NCBI GenBank assembly: GCA_963620035.1
Contig: CAVEXN010000013.1
Location: 1 to 59,758, forward strand
Origin: F23-D06 sp963620035
GTDB taxonomy: Bacteria > Bacteroidota > Bacteroidia > Bacteroidales > WCHB1-69
Reading direction: 5' to 3'
DNA length: 59,758 bases
A program made the position numbers and the translations under genes. The notes beneath the pieces were generated by a model. That model saw only the letters and a program-made list of their open reading frames with translations, did no database searches and was not told where the DNA came from. Positions 52,658-59,758 of this stretch are shown here, piece after piece (the first letter of the stretch is position 1; every line of letters starts with the position of its first letter).

Positions 52658-54946
52658 ATGCTTATGAAAAACTTTTTGCTCTTAGTATCGTTTTTTGCGG
52701 CAATGTGCGTGGGGACCGCTTCCAATGTGGTGCCTGCAGACAAGGCTGAAAAAGTGTCCAGAAACTTCATTGCTGAACGCTTGGGCACCCGGGAGACACC
52801 GGCGATGCGCCTGAATCTCGAATATACCGCATACGATCAGGACGGAAACGCTCTTTTTTATCGTTTCAAAGTCGGCAACAAAGGCTTCATCATAGTTTCT
52901 GCGATTGATGAAGTCGCTCCTGTGTTGGCTTATTCTTTGGAAAGCAATTTCCAAACAGGAACTCCTGCCGATATGATGTGCGAAAAATACAAAGCAGAGT
53001 TGTCAGAAATCGTTAAAGCCGCCGACTCCAAGTCGGTCCAGCCCATGCCTGCCCATTCGGATTGGGCCCGTTATTCCGCTTTCGATTTCAGTCTATCCAG
53101 CAAGGATGCCACGACAGGGGTTCAGCCGCTGGTTACAACCACCTGGAACCAGTCGCCGTACTACAACTCCGAATGCCCTTATAACCCGTTGGCAGAGTAT
53201 TCGTCCGAACACCGCGCCCCGGTAGGCTGCGTCGCGCTCACTATGGCTAATATTATGTTCTACTACCGTTATCCCACAAGCGGATATGGTGCCGTGTCTT
53301 ATTTCCCCGTAGAATACAATGACGACTATTCCCAAGTGATTTACCAATATCCTTGCCAGACGGCTAACTTCAGCCGCGCCACATACAACTATGATGCCAT
53401 GCCTAACAGCCTCGAAAGTTACAACTTTGAACTTGCCAACCTGCTGTATCATTGCGGTGTCTCTGTTCGTATGGGTTACGGTCACGACGGTTCCGGTTCA
53501 CAGTCTGAATATGCCTTGACGGCACTTCAGAACCATTTTTCCTACGCTGCCGCAGGACAGTTCCAGAACATTACCGATGTGGTGACCGATACCGCTAACG
53601 CTACCCTTCTTGCCGAATGGGAAGCTAAACTGGTGAGTGAACTGGATGCCCACCGTCCTATTTTCTATTCAGGCCAAAGCCGCTCTGCGGGCGGACACGC
53701 TTGGATTGTAGATGGATATATAACCGTAAACGACATAAACTATTTCCACGTCAACTGGGGCTGGGGCGGTGCAGACAACGGCTTCTACCGTCTCAAGAAC
53801 ATGTGCTCCAGTAGTTACGGCAACTTCAATTATAACTGGAGCGAGTCGATGATGGTGAACCTCTATCCTAACACGAGCGACTCCGCCACAATTTTGAAAC
53901 CCACCAGTGGACACACCCGCATTACAGCCAGCAACGGAACCATTTCTGATGGTGCAGGCAATGTGAAATATTCTCCTAATACCGAACGCAGTTGGGTGCT
54001 CGCTTGCCCTAACGCTGCACAATACCAGATTCAGTTCTACAAAATCAAAACAAAAGAAGGTGACAATATCACTATTTACAATGGCGGCACCGAAGCCTCT
54101 GGCATCAGAGTACAGTATTCCGGCGATTACCTGATGCCTGCTTGTTCCGACTATACAGGGCTGGGCGGCAGCGTACGCGCCGATTTCCAAGGACAACCCC
54201 TCCCGGGTGTTTTCAATATCACAGCCGACAGCGTGCTGATCAAGTTCACATCCAATTCCGATGCCGAAACCGACTATGGCTTCGTGATGGAATATAAAGT
54301 AAGGAATTATAACAATGTTGATGCTTGCGCTTCTTACAAGGAGTATAAGAATGTTTACAACACGACCTTGACCGACAAGAAAGACAACGCTATCGGCGAC
54401 GGCCTCTACAAACCCTCTAACGTTTGCCAGTACAGACTTAGTGGTCTTCAGTACAATACGGGCTACAATTTCTTTTTCCACAAATTTGATTTGAAAGCCG
54501 GTGATTATATCGAGTTCTATGACGTGAACAACAGCAACGACCTTATTGTTCGCTATACCGCAGAAAACAGACCGTACGACCATTTTATGATTTCCACAAA
54601 CGATGTTCTCGTCAAGTTTGTTACCGACAACTGGAAAGAAGGCACTGGCTTTGAACTCGAATTTGACGGCGTTTTGGGCATTGACCAATACAGCGACCTT
54701 CAGGATGTGAATATTTACCCGAATCCCGCTTCTGAAAACCTGAATGTCTCTTTCAAGGCAGGAGCGCAGAAAATAACGGCTTCGGTTGTTGATATGGCCG
54801 GCAAAGTTGTGCTCACTGACCAATTCAACCACGAGAATGGCGAGGGCGTTTATACTATTCCGGTGAACAGTCTTTCTAACGGAATCTATTTCTTGAACCT
54901 CCAGACCAAAACTGGCAAGGTTACCTACAAGTTCATCGTGAAGTAA
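52658..54946 (+). CDS. C10 family (streptopain-like) cysteine protease with T9SS sorting domain
   Basis: 762-residue exported protease; ATG 52664 is also possible. Order of parts: signal peptide (about 1-21); propeptide of the Spi type (about 25-110, starts VPADKAEKVSRNFIAERLG, with DGNALFYRFKVGNKGFIIVSA); catalytic domain with nucleophile APVGCVALTMANIMFYYRYP (Cys near 191), histidine in AGGHAWIVDGY (near 347) and the VNWGWGGADNGFYRL loop; two CUB-like beta sandwiches (about 410-545 and 550-675); C-terminal T9SS type A domain starting VNIYPNPASENLNV (about 690) and ending KFIVK. Relatives include streptopain and Porphyromonas/Prevotella interpain-type enzymes. Expected on the cell surface or secreted. 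Confidence 0.93.
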   Translation: MLMKNFLLLVSFFAAMCVGTASNVVPADKAEKVSRNFIAERLGTRETPAMRLNLEYTAYDQDGNALFYRFKVGNKGFIIVSAIDEVAPVLAYSLESNFQTGTPADMMCEKYKAELSEIVKAADSKSVQPMPAHSDWARYSAFDFSLSSKDATTGVQPLVTTTWNQSPYYNSECPYNPLAEYSSEHRAPVGCVALTMANIMFYYRYPTSGYGAVSYFPVEYNDDYSQVIYQYPCQTANFSRATYNYDAMPNSLESYNFELANLLYHCGVSVRMGYGHDGSGSQSEYALTALQNHFSYAAAGQFQNITDVVTDTANATLLAEWEAKLVSELDAHRPIFYSGQSRSAGGHAWIVDGYITVNDINYFHVNWGWGGADNGFYRLKNMCSSSYGNFNYNWSESMMVNLYPNTSDSATILKPTSGHTRITASNGTISDGAGNVKYSPNTERSWVLACPNAAQYQIQFYKIKTKEGDNITIYNGGTEASGIRVQYSGDYLMPACSDYTGLGGSVRADFQGQPLPGVFNITADSVLIKFTSNSDAETDYGFVMEYKVRNYNNVDACASYKEYKNVYNTTLTDKKDNAIGDGLYKPSNVCQYRLSGLQYNTGYNFFFHKFDLKAGDYIEFYDVNNSNDLIVRYTAENRPYDHFMISTNDVLVKFVTDNWKEGTGFELEFDGVLGIDQYSDLQDVNIYPNPASENLNVSFKAGAQKITASVVDMAGKVVLTDQFNHENGEGVYTIPVNSLSNGIYFLNLQTKTGKVTYKFIVK

Positions 54947-54965
54947 CATAACAACTGAAGATAGG

Positions 54966-54996
54966 AAAAAGGCCGGGTCAATGACCCGGCCTTTTT
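54966..54996 (+). terminator. terminator after the C10 peptidase gene
   Basis: GC-rich 9-bp stem (54971-54979 / 54983-54991), 3-base loop, flanked by A5 and T6, starting 20 bases past the stop: a classic intrinsic terminator that could act in both directions. Confidence 0.9.
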
Positions 54997-55101
54997 TATA
55001 GTCAAGACTTACCTCCTGTTTGAAAAACTCTTTTAGTGAGTCGTCGCATTTAATTTTTTGCTCAAGGGGAAAAAACAATAGGGTCGCAATAAGTTTTTTT
55101 A

Positions 55102-55109
55102 TATTTTTG
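55102..55109 (+). promoter_or_regulatory. -7 box of the Cys-rich lipoprotein / thioredoxin unit
   Basis: TATTTTTG, 31 bases before the ATG at 55140 and well past the upstream terminator, so the two-gene unit has its own promoter. Confidence 0.6.
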
Positions 55110-55139
55110 CCTCATAAATTCGTGACGAGAGGGTAAAAA

Positions 55140-55736
55140 ATGAGTAATAAAAACATATTCACATCAAGTTTTATTCTTATGGTCTTCGGTGTCTGTATTG
55201 CAATAGTATCGTGCAATAAAGATACTGAACAAGAAATTAGTCAACAAGATAATGCAAAATTTTCAACATGTCAGGTTGATTTCAGTTCGTATTACAAAAC
55301 TTCAAAAGAATTTTCCTATACGTTTTGGTCGGCATGTGATCGGGCATATAATTCTAATCGGGCAGCATTTTTGAGCGCATGCGATAACAATGATTTTGAA
55401 ACATTCAAAGAAATCACAGGACTTGATTCTATTTTTTTCGACTACTTTAAAACCGAACTGATAACAACTATGCAGAATATTGAAGAAGACCACCCGGGCA
55501 TTAGCGAACAATACAACGAATCACCATGTGAGGATTGCAATCAAAATGCTTTGTTGAAAGTTGGCCGAGTGGTAAGCAATTATGGTGGAAACAGCGCAGA
55601 AACAATTGACAAGTTGGAACCGAGAGATTGTCTTTTCATCTGTTCAATGGCGTGTATGTCTATTTGGCAACTCTACGTTCCTTGCGTCCTGGCTTGTACT
55701 GAATTGTGCATAAACCTCAACAGTCATCATAATTAA
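55140..55736 (+). CDS. cysteine-rich lipoprotein, family not recognised
   Basis: 198 residues. Lipoprotein signal about 1-25 (FILMVFGVCIAIVSC, lipobox cysteine 25), then an acidic soluble region with scattered cysteines (44, 66, 81) and CEDC (130-133). The end is striking: cysteines at 164, 168, 172, 182, 186 and 190, that is CX3CX3C-X9-CX3CX3C, in a hydrophobic stretch DCLFICSMACMSIWQLYVP then CVLACTELCINL. Spacing of four is one helix turn, so two helices could be clamped by three disulfides. It precedes, by seven bases, an exported thioredoxin-domain protein that could form or repair these bonds. AT-richer than its neighbours. I know no family for it; a secreted peptide precursor, immunity or adhesion factor are guesses. 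Confidence 0.75.
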   Translation: MSNKNIFTSSFILMVFGVCIAIVSCNKDTEQEISQQDNAKFSTCQVDFSSYYKTSKEFSYTFWSACDRAYNSNRAAFLSACDNNDFETFKEITGLDSIFFDYFKTELITTMQNIEEDHPGISEQYNESPCEDCNQNALLKVGRVVSNYGGNSAETIDKLEPRDCLFICSMACMSIWQLYVPCVLACTELCINLNSHHN

Positions 55737-55743
55737 TTTTAAG

Positions 55744-56745
55744 ATGAAACATTTTTTGCTTATATCCTTGTTGTTGGCTGCTTTTGCGGTCAACAGCACT
55801 TTCCCTCAAACATTGTTCGAGGGAAAGTTGACCTATTCCCAGAAAATGTCGGGCGGAATGTGCGTTGAAACAAAGTTTTCGGAGTATTACAAAGGGGACG
55901 ATTTCGCGTGTGACATTCCCTACTTAAAGACGAAACTTATTTATAAGGGCGACAGACAGGAACTGGTCAGCATTCAATCTATGATGGGGATTCCTATCGT
56001 GACAAAGAAAACAATGGGAAAGGGCTCCGATGATACGCCTATTCTCTTTTCAGACACATTCGCTCTCATCAATGGATATAATTGCCACAAGATTGAATTT
56101 GAAATTGAGAACGAGATGATGCAGGGTATTAGCATCTTTTGGATAGACACCTCATTCAGAATCCCATTCAATTACGGTGTCTATACAGACCTTGAACACG
56201 GACTTGTCGTGAAATCCGAATCCGAAATGAAAACGAAAGGGTTAACCATTAAAACTACCAAAGAATTGCAAAACGTACATTGGGGAAATGTAGATCCGAC
56301 CGTGTTTGCCCTTCCTGATGAGGAGAAGTCCATTGTAATCACCCAAGATGAAAATGGAAATATAGTTTACAGAAAATGCGATAGCCTTAAAATCAACGAG
56401 ATACTTGCACCTAAGAATGCAAAATATGTAGAAATGATCACCGATGTCGTGTTTGACCAGAAAGTGCGGAAAGGTTACGCTTTGATAGATTTCGGGGCGA
56501 GATGGTGCGGCCCGTGTCGTTTGTTGGAACCGCGCATAGCGAGCGTTGCACGGCAGTACCGCAAAAAGGTGGCTTTCTTCAAAATGGATATTGACGAGTC
56601 TCCGCATACGGCAAAGCGGTTTGGCATAACGACAGTTCCGACCGTTATGTTGCTTAAAGATGGCGTTGAAGTCAACCGTTTTGTTGGTGGCAGCGTATCA
56701 GAGAAGGACATTTCGGAGTGGATTGACGAAAATTTGAATAAATGA
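55744..56745 (+). CDS. exported protein with C-terminal thioredoxin domain
   Basis: 333 residues. A signal peptide covers about 1-22 (ending STFPQ). The N-terminal domain (about 23-200) is beta-rich and resembles GLPGLI/DUF4412-type envelope proteins (TLFEGKLTYSQKM at its start, and a NGYNCHKIEFEIE segment); this match is tentative. The C-terminal thioredoxin fold (about 228-333) has LIDFGARWCGPC (redox pair Cys255 and Cys258), MDIDESPHTAKRFGITTVPT with the cis-proline near 299, and GGSVSEKDISEWI. It is probably a periplasmic thiol oxidoreductase. Its coupling to the Cys-rich lipoprotein gene seven bases upstream suggests that protein as a substrate; this is inference. Confidence 0.85.
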   Translation: MKHFLLISLLLAAFAVNSTFPQTLFEGKLTYSQKMSGGMCVETKFSEYYKGDDFACDIPYLKTKLIYKGDRQELVSIQSMMGIPIVTKKTMGKGSDDTPILFSDTFALINGYNCHKIEFEIENEMMQGISIFWIDTSFRIPFNYGVYTDLEHGLVVKSESEMKTKGLTIKTTKELQNVHWGNVDPTVFALPDEEKSIVITQDENGNIVYRKCDSLKINEILAPKNAKYVEMITDVVFDQKVRKGYALIDFGARWCGPCRLLEPRIASVARQYRKKVAFFKMDIDESPHTAKRFGITTVPTVMLLKDGVEVNRFVGGSVSEKDISEWIDENLNK

Positions 56746-56998
56746 GTCTTGGCGTAACGGGGATTCCAAAGTGCTAAAAACCCCCAGTTTTCACGCTCCG
56801 TTTTGACGACTTTATTGTTGTGGGTGAGACACGAATACAACGGCTTGCCGCAAATTGTTCTATGAAAGAAAGCCACTGCGGTTTTTTATAAAGTATTTAA
56901 ACTGATATTCAAATAGTTATCAACAAAAACAACATTGTAAAAAAAACGGTTCGGAAACCCCGAACCATCCACCTGACTTCGTCAATGCGTCACCCAAA
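56746..56998. other. intergenic stretch holding the left end of the insertion sequence
   Basis: Past the thioredoxin-fusion stop the sequence has no gene. The left inverted repeat of the insertion sequence is at 56819-56835 and the transposase terminator at 56948-56966. Confidence 0.5.
56948..56966 (-). terminator. transposase terminator
   Basis: 7-bp stem (GGTTCGG / CCGAACC) with 5-base loop, followed on the minus strand by a run of eight T. It lies 33 bases past the transposase stop. Confidence 0.7.
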
Positions 56999-58448
56999 TC
57001 AGTATTTGCCTGTTGGAAGTTCGAAAAGCGGTTTGATGGCGAGGTGCGTTTTTGTTAGGAACAGGGTTTTCGTAAAGGATGTGCCGTTTTCAGGCATTCT
57101 TATTCTGATTGTCGTTACAGTCTTTGCGGCATCAAGCACTTTGTCAACACTCATACCTATATTATTGATGGCTATCAGCCTTTCCATTTCCTTATAGACC
57201 TTATAGGCAATGAAGCAGATGCAGATGTGTGCTTCAATTCTCTTTTCTGTGAAATGAAACATCGGGCGCATCTCCAAGGTTCCTTTTGAGATGCGGAAAG
57301 CACGCTCAACCACCCACAATCCGTGATACTGGGTGATTACTTGCCCTGCATCTATGTCTGTGTTGGTAATGTAACCTTTCAGTCCATCCCTCTTGCTGTC
57401 CTCCGCAATCTTGTCCTCACTGATAGACACATCAATGTCTCTGCTAATTCGGTTGTAGGCATCCTTCTTTGCCCGTTTCTCCGAACAGCTGACAATAAGG
57501 CGTTCTCCGTTCTGCCGCTTGATTTCATTCTACACATCGTCTTTCCTGTCCAGTGAGAGTATCCATTGTTTGACATCCTTGTCCTCGTTCTTTAAACGAG
57601 CGCCTACAATGTACCTGTATCCTGCCTTTTGCAGCAGCGCCACATTATTCCTGTTCATCAGGGCCGGAATCTGCCACGACGATGAAATCGTCACCCGGAG
57701 TAAAGCGTTGCTTGAAATCGTCTATCATCGGTATCATGGTAAAGCCCTCGTATTTGCTTCCGTTGAACAAGGAATATGACAGCGGATATCCGCCTTCGGA
57801 AACCAACATGCCAAGTACAGTCTGTGATTCGGCAGTCTTGCCGTCTTTTGAGAATCCCGGCTCCAGCAGAACGTCCGTCCGTGATGTTTCGAAGTATAGG
57901 GTCGTCATGTCGTAAAACATCAGTCCTATCCTGCCTCCGAATATCTTCCGCGTATGTTCCACGCTGATTTGCTGCGCATGCTCCATTTGCGTGATGTAGA
58001 GCTTGTCCATATAGCGATAGATACGGTTGAGGCCAACATCCTCGTCATAATAAGATTTCAGGTGATTTACTGTGGCCGACTTACTTTGTGGCTGTGACAC
58101 TCTGGCTATGACGAGATGACGAAGAATCTCGTCAGGTATGCGATAGAAACCGATATTGTCATAGACTTTGTTAAGCAACAACTGCGTGCCGTTAATCAGT
58201 ACGGAGTCCATGTTCTCAACTACACGAGTTGTTTCTTCATGTTCCTTACCGCAGCGGTCGTCAAAATCAAACTTTTGCTGTCCGTCATGAGTATGTAGCC
58301 ACAATTGAACTTCTTGGAATAGCTTGTCGGCTTCAGATTCCGATTTCGCTACGCCAAAATTCTTTACTTCCGCAAACTTTCCATGGGATTTGTTCACCAC
58401 TACGACAGTTATAGTGCCCGAGCGATTGACTTTCTTGCGTACAAACAT
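56999..58448 (-). pseudogene. IS1634-type transposase, broken
   Basis: DDE transposase remnant of about 480 codons. The N-terminal part (58448 down to about 57664) has the family start FVRKKVNRSGTITVVVV and the first catalytic region GLMFYDMTTLYFETSRTDVLLE with FSKDGKTAESQTVLGMLV; the second region is DDFIVVADSG. A one-base excess in the G3 run at 57661-57663 shifts the frame: removing it gives VVADSGLMNRNNVALLQKAG. A TAG follows in the restored frame at 57530-57532 (after DRKDDV). The C-terminal part (57430-56999) is intact, with VVERAFRISKGTLEMRPMFHF, the catalytic-glutamate region. Two lesions make it inactive unless supplied in trans. Confidence 0.85.
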
Positions 58449-58769
58449 GACACAAAGGTAAGCATTTTTTAGCTTGCGTCACCCTTTAACAAGGTTTAAC
58501 TCGCTGATTTTCAATATACGCTATGTAATGGCACAAAAAAGTGATGAAGTCAGGAAACATAGAAAAAAACTTTCGTGTCACCCACATCGGGCAATGCGAA
58601 AACACAAAATATTGTCTATCAATAAATTCAAAAATGCGAACTATTTGAGTGACTAAGTTGAAAAAAAGGATACCGGAATGCGGTATCCTTTTTTTCGCTG
58701 AAATAACTGAAATCTCCTCCCTTCTAAGTTCTAAACTATCTCATTCCTAATTCAATAATTCAACAACCG
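58449..58769. other. region between transposase and right-edge FISUMP gene
   Basis: Contains the right inverted repeat of the insertion sequence, a strong terminator, and TTCTAAGTTCTAAA/CCTAATTCAATAATTC words like those beside the other FISUMP gene. No gene. Confidence 0.5.
58661..58695 (-). terminator. terminator after the right-edge FISUMP gene
   Basis: 8-bp stem GGATACCG / CGGTATCC (58668-58675 / 58681-58688), 5-base loop, flanked by A7 and T7. About 75 bases past the minus-strand stop at 58770; could act in both directions. Confidence 0.85.
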
Positions 58770-59758
58770 TCAGTTCCTGAGGCAACGGACCGAATGCCCG
58801 TAGCCCTTGTTGCTGCTGCTGCTGCTCACGTCGTATATGTTGTATTCGAGGTAGCGGTAGTATGCTTTGTCGCTATTGTTCTCGGTAGAACTCCAAAAGT
58901 ACGCGAAGTCGCCGAAGTTGTTGTATCCGCCGAAGTAGTCGCTGGCAGGAAGTGCCGAGAAGCCCGTGGCGTTGTTGCCGGACGGATTGTTGCCGACCGC
59001 ACAGGTGGTAGAACTGCTGCTCCAGCCTGTCGGGGAGGCTAACGCCTTGGCGATGCTAACGCTGCTTCCGTTGCATTGGTACTGGCTCTGTGAACTTACA
59101 TAGTCAGTGAGTTGCGTCCACTCCGCATCGGAGGGCACATGCCAGCCCGCAGGGCAGATGCCCTGCACCCCTGACGGGTTGGCGGACGACGACCCTGCGC
59201 CGTTCATCAACGCCGCCCAGTTGTAGAGGTATCCGTAAGCGGGAACGTTGCTTACGTCACCGTTCGGGGCATAACGGTAGGCCGTGCTGGAACTGGTGGA
59301 TGAACCCAAGGCAATGGCCGTCCCGTCGCTGTACTTCGTCGTCCGCAGGTTCTCCTTCATCCAGCACTGGCTGCCTATCTGCACCGTGTTGTAGGCGTTT
59401 CCGTCAACGTCTTTCATGCCGACTTCAAACGTCAGCTGGTTGCCGTAGCTTGTGCCCGCGCCGTTGGTGGCGTAGGCGCGCACATAGTAGGTGCCTGCGG
59501 CCAGGCCGTCAAGACTGCAGGTGTAGTCGGCGCCGGCGCCAGAGGCCGCCACCTTGCTGTCCGCGACAGTGGGGTCGGGCGAGGTGCCGTAGCACACGCC
59601 CCGTTCCGTGACGCCGCTCGTGCCCTGGTTCTCCACAACGGCGGTGACCGTGGCGGCGGAGCCGCATGAGGTGGACACCGCTTCCGCCGTGCGCACGGCA
59701 GGCAGCCCCTCGGCGTTCCTGAGGCAACGGACCGAATGCCCGTAGCCCTTGTTGCTGC
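58770..59758 (-). CDS. multi-unit FISUMP surface protein, 5' end outside the window
   Basis: Partial: the frame is open to the right edge, so the GTG at 59696 is not the true start. The visible 329 codons begin with NKGYGHSVRCLRN, the tail of a preceding FISUMP domain. Then comes an Ig/fibronectin-like module (about 59450-59700 on the map: TVTAVVENQGTSGVTERGVCYG, GLAAGTYYVRAYATNGAGTSYG) and a complete FISUMP domain (MKDVDGNAYNTVQIGSQCWM, PSGVQGICPAGWHVPSDAEW, final GHSVRCLRN). The protein is therefore a chain of units of 314 residues. Probably exported and surface-exposed; no T9SS tail at its C-terminus. Function unknown. Confidence 0.88.
   Translation of the reverse strand, partial: SNKGYGHSVRCLRNAEGLPAVRTAEAVSTSCGSAATVTAVVENQGTSGVTERGVCYGTSPDPTVADSKVAASGAGADYTCSLDGLAAGTYYVRAYATNGAGTSYGNQLTFEVGMKDVDGNAYNTVQIGSQCWMKENLRTTKYSDGTAIALGSSTSSSTAYRYAPNGDVSNVPAYGYLYNWAALMNGAGSSSANPSGVQGICPAGWHVPSDAEWTQLTDYVSSQSQYQCNGSSVSIAKALASPTGWSSSSTTCAVGNNPSGNNATGFSALPASDYFGGYNNFGDFAYFWSSTENNSDKAYYRYLEYNIYDVSSSSSNKGYGHSVRCLRN
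58774..59758 (-). repeat. 942-bp in-frame tandem repeat, second copy cut by the window edge
   Basis: The 43 bases from 59716 to 59758 repeat those from 58774 on (TTCCTGAGGCAACGGACCG, then the GAATGCCCGTAGCCCTTG stretch). The offset of 942 bases equals 314 codons. Only the start of the next copy is inside the window, so copy number is unknown. Confidence 0.75.

Larger units (their letters stand above)
56819..58586 (-). mobile_element. defective IS1634-like insertion sequence
   Basis: About 1768 bp. The left end has TGTGGGTGAGACACGAA (56819-56835); the right end, reversed, has TGTGGGTGACACGAA (58572-58586), identical except for two extra bases (GA) on the left. Between them lies one broken transposase gene read leftwards with its own terminator. 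I find no matching target-site duplication next to these ends (ATTGT left, TCGGG right), so the exact boundaries may be a few bases off or the flanks have changed since insertion. Confidence 0.7.

Noticed and set aside
53669..55078. 469-codon minus-strand frame
   Set aside because: Antisense shadow of the C10 protease, running through its terminator.
1..59758. CRISPR array, rRNA, prophage, conjugative element or biosynthetic gene cluster
   Set aside because: No regular spacer-repeat pattern, rRNA sequence, phage structural genes, transfer genes or biosynthetic enzyme set could be found. The only clear mobile element is the defective insertion sequence.

Overview
The window is an ordinary chromosomal stretch of a Bacteroidota bacterium, most likely order Bacteroidales. 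The evidence is: proteins with type IX secretion (T9SS) C-terminal sorting domains; two TonB-dependent receptors, one with an N-terminal carboxypeptidase-regulatory-like domain; a DUF2723 membrane glycosyltransferase; FISUMP-domain surface proteins; methylmalonyl-CoA mutase; a glycoside hydrolase 3/serine hydrolase fusion; and many Bacteroidota promoters (-7 box TAnnTTTG, some with a -33 TTTG/TTG). Shine-Dalgarno sites are mostly absent. Genus cannot be assigned from this sequence.

Layout. 0.2-4.0 kb (minus): TonB receptor and a C1 (bleomycin-hydrolase-like) peptidase. 4.2-12.2 kb (plus): radA-rseC, then a small gene, the GH3/serine-hydrolase fusion, tsaB and a USP-like gene, then an M64 peptidase. 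12.2-15.6 kb: an McrBC-type restriction locus in which mcrC is split by a one-base deletion, followed by a stump of a DUF4143-type ATPase. 15.7-17.8 kb (minus): methylmalonyl-CoA mutase large subunit without its small subunit. 17.9-24.6 kb (plus): lipoprotein cyclophilin, pheS, DUF2723 protein, elbB, aroK. 24.7-28.5 kb: FISUMP protein, DUF2147 and DUF308 proteins, a polysaccharide flippase. 28.6 kb: tRNA with anticodon CAT. 29.0-35.1 kb (minus): compact operon mrp-thyA-pgk-manC-TonB receptor. 35.3-42.0 kb (minus): T9SS cargo protein, then ileS-parE. 42.05-43.5 kb (minus): a decaying locus with several single-base indels. 43.8-46.5 kb (plus): mreB and a C69 dipeptidase. 46.5-49.4 kb (minus): guaB-usp-flavin reductase. 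49.5-52.5 kb (plus): ridA-ABC-F-rsmE. 52.7-56.7 kb (plus): a C10 peptidase with two CUB-like regions and a T9SS tail, then a two-gene unit of a cysteine-rich lipoprotein and a thioredoxin-fold fusion. 56.8-58.6 kb: a defective IS1634-like insertion sequence. 58.8 kb to the right edge (minus): a FISUMP protein built of in-frame 942-bp (314-aa) units, running out of the window.

Most genes are housekeeping: recombination, tRNA charging and modification, nucleotide synthesis, shikimate pathway, cell shape, GDP-mannose supply. The surface and exported proteins (proteases, FISUMP proteins, TonB receptors) suit a protein- and glycan-scavenging lifestyle. The least familiar part is the pair at 55140-56745: a lipoprotein whose C-terminus carries six cysteines in the symmetric pattern CX3CX3C-X9-CX3CX3C, seven bases before an exported protein with a WCGPC thioredoxin domain. 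I do not recognise the lipoprotein family and treat it as the best candidate for something undescribed.
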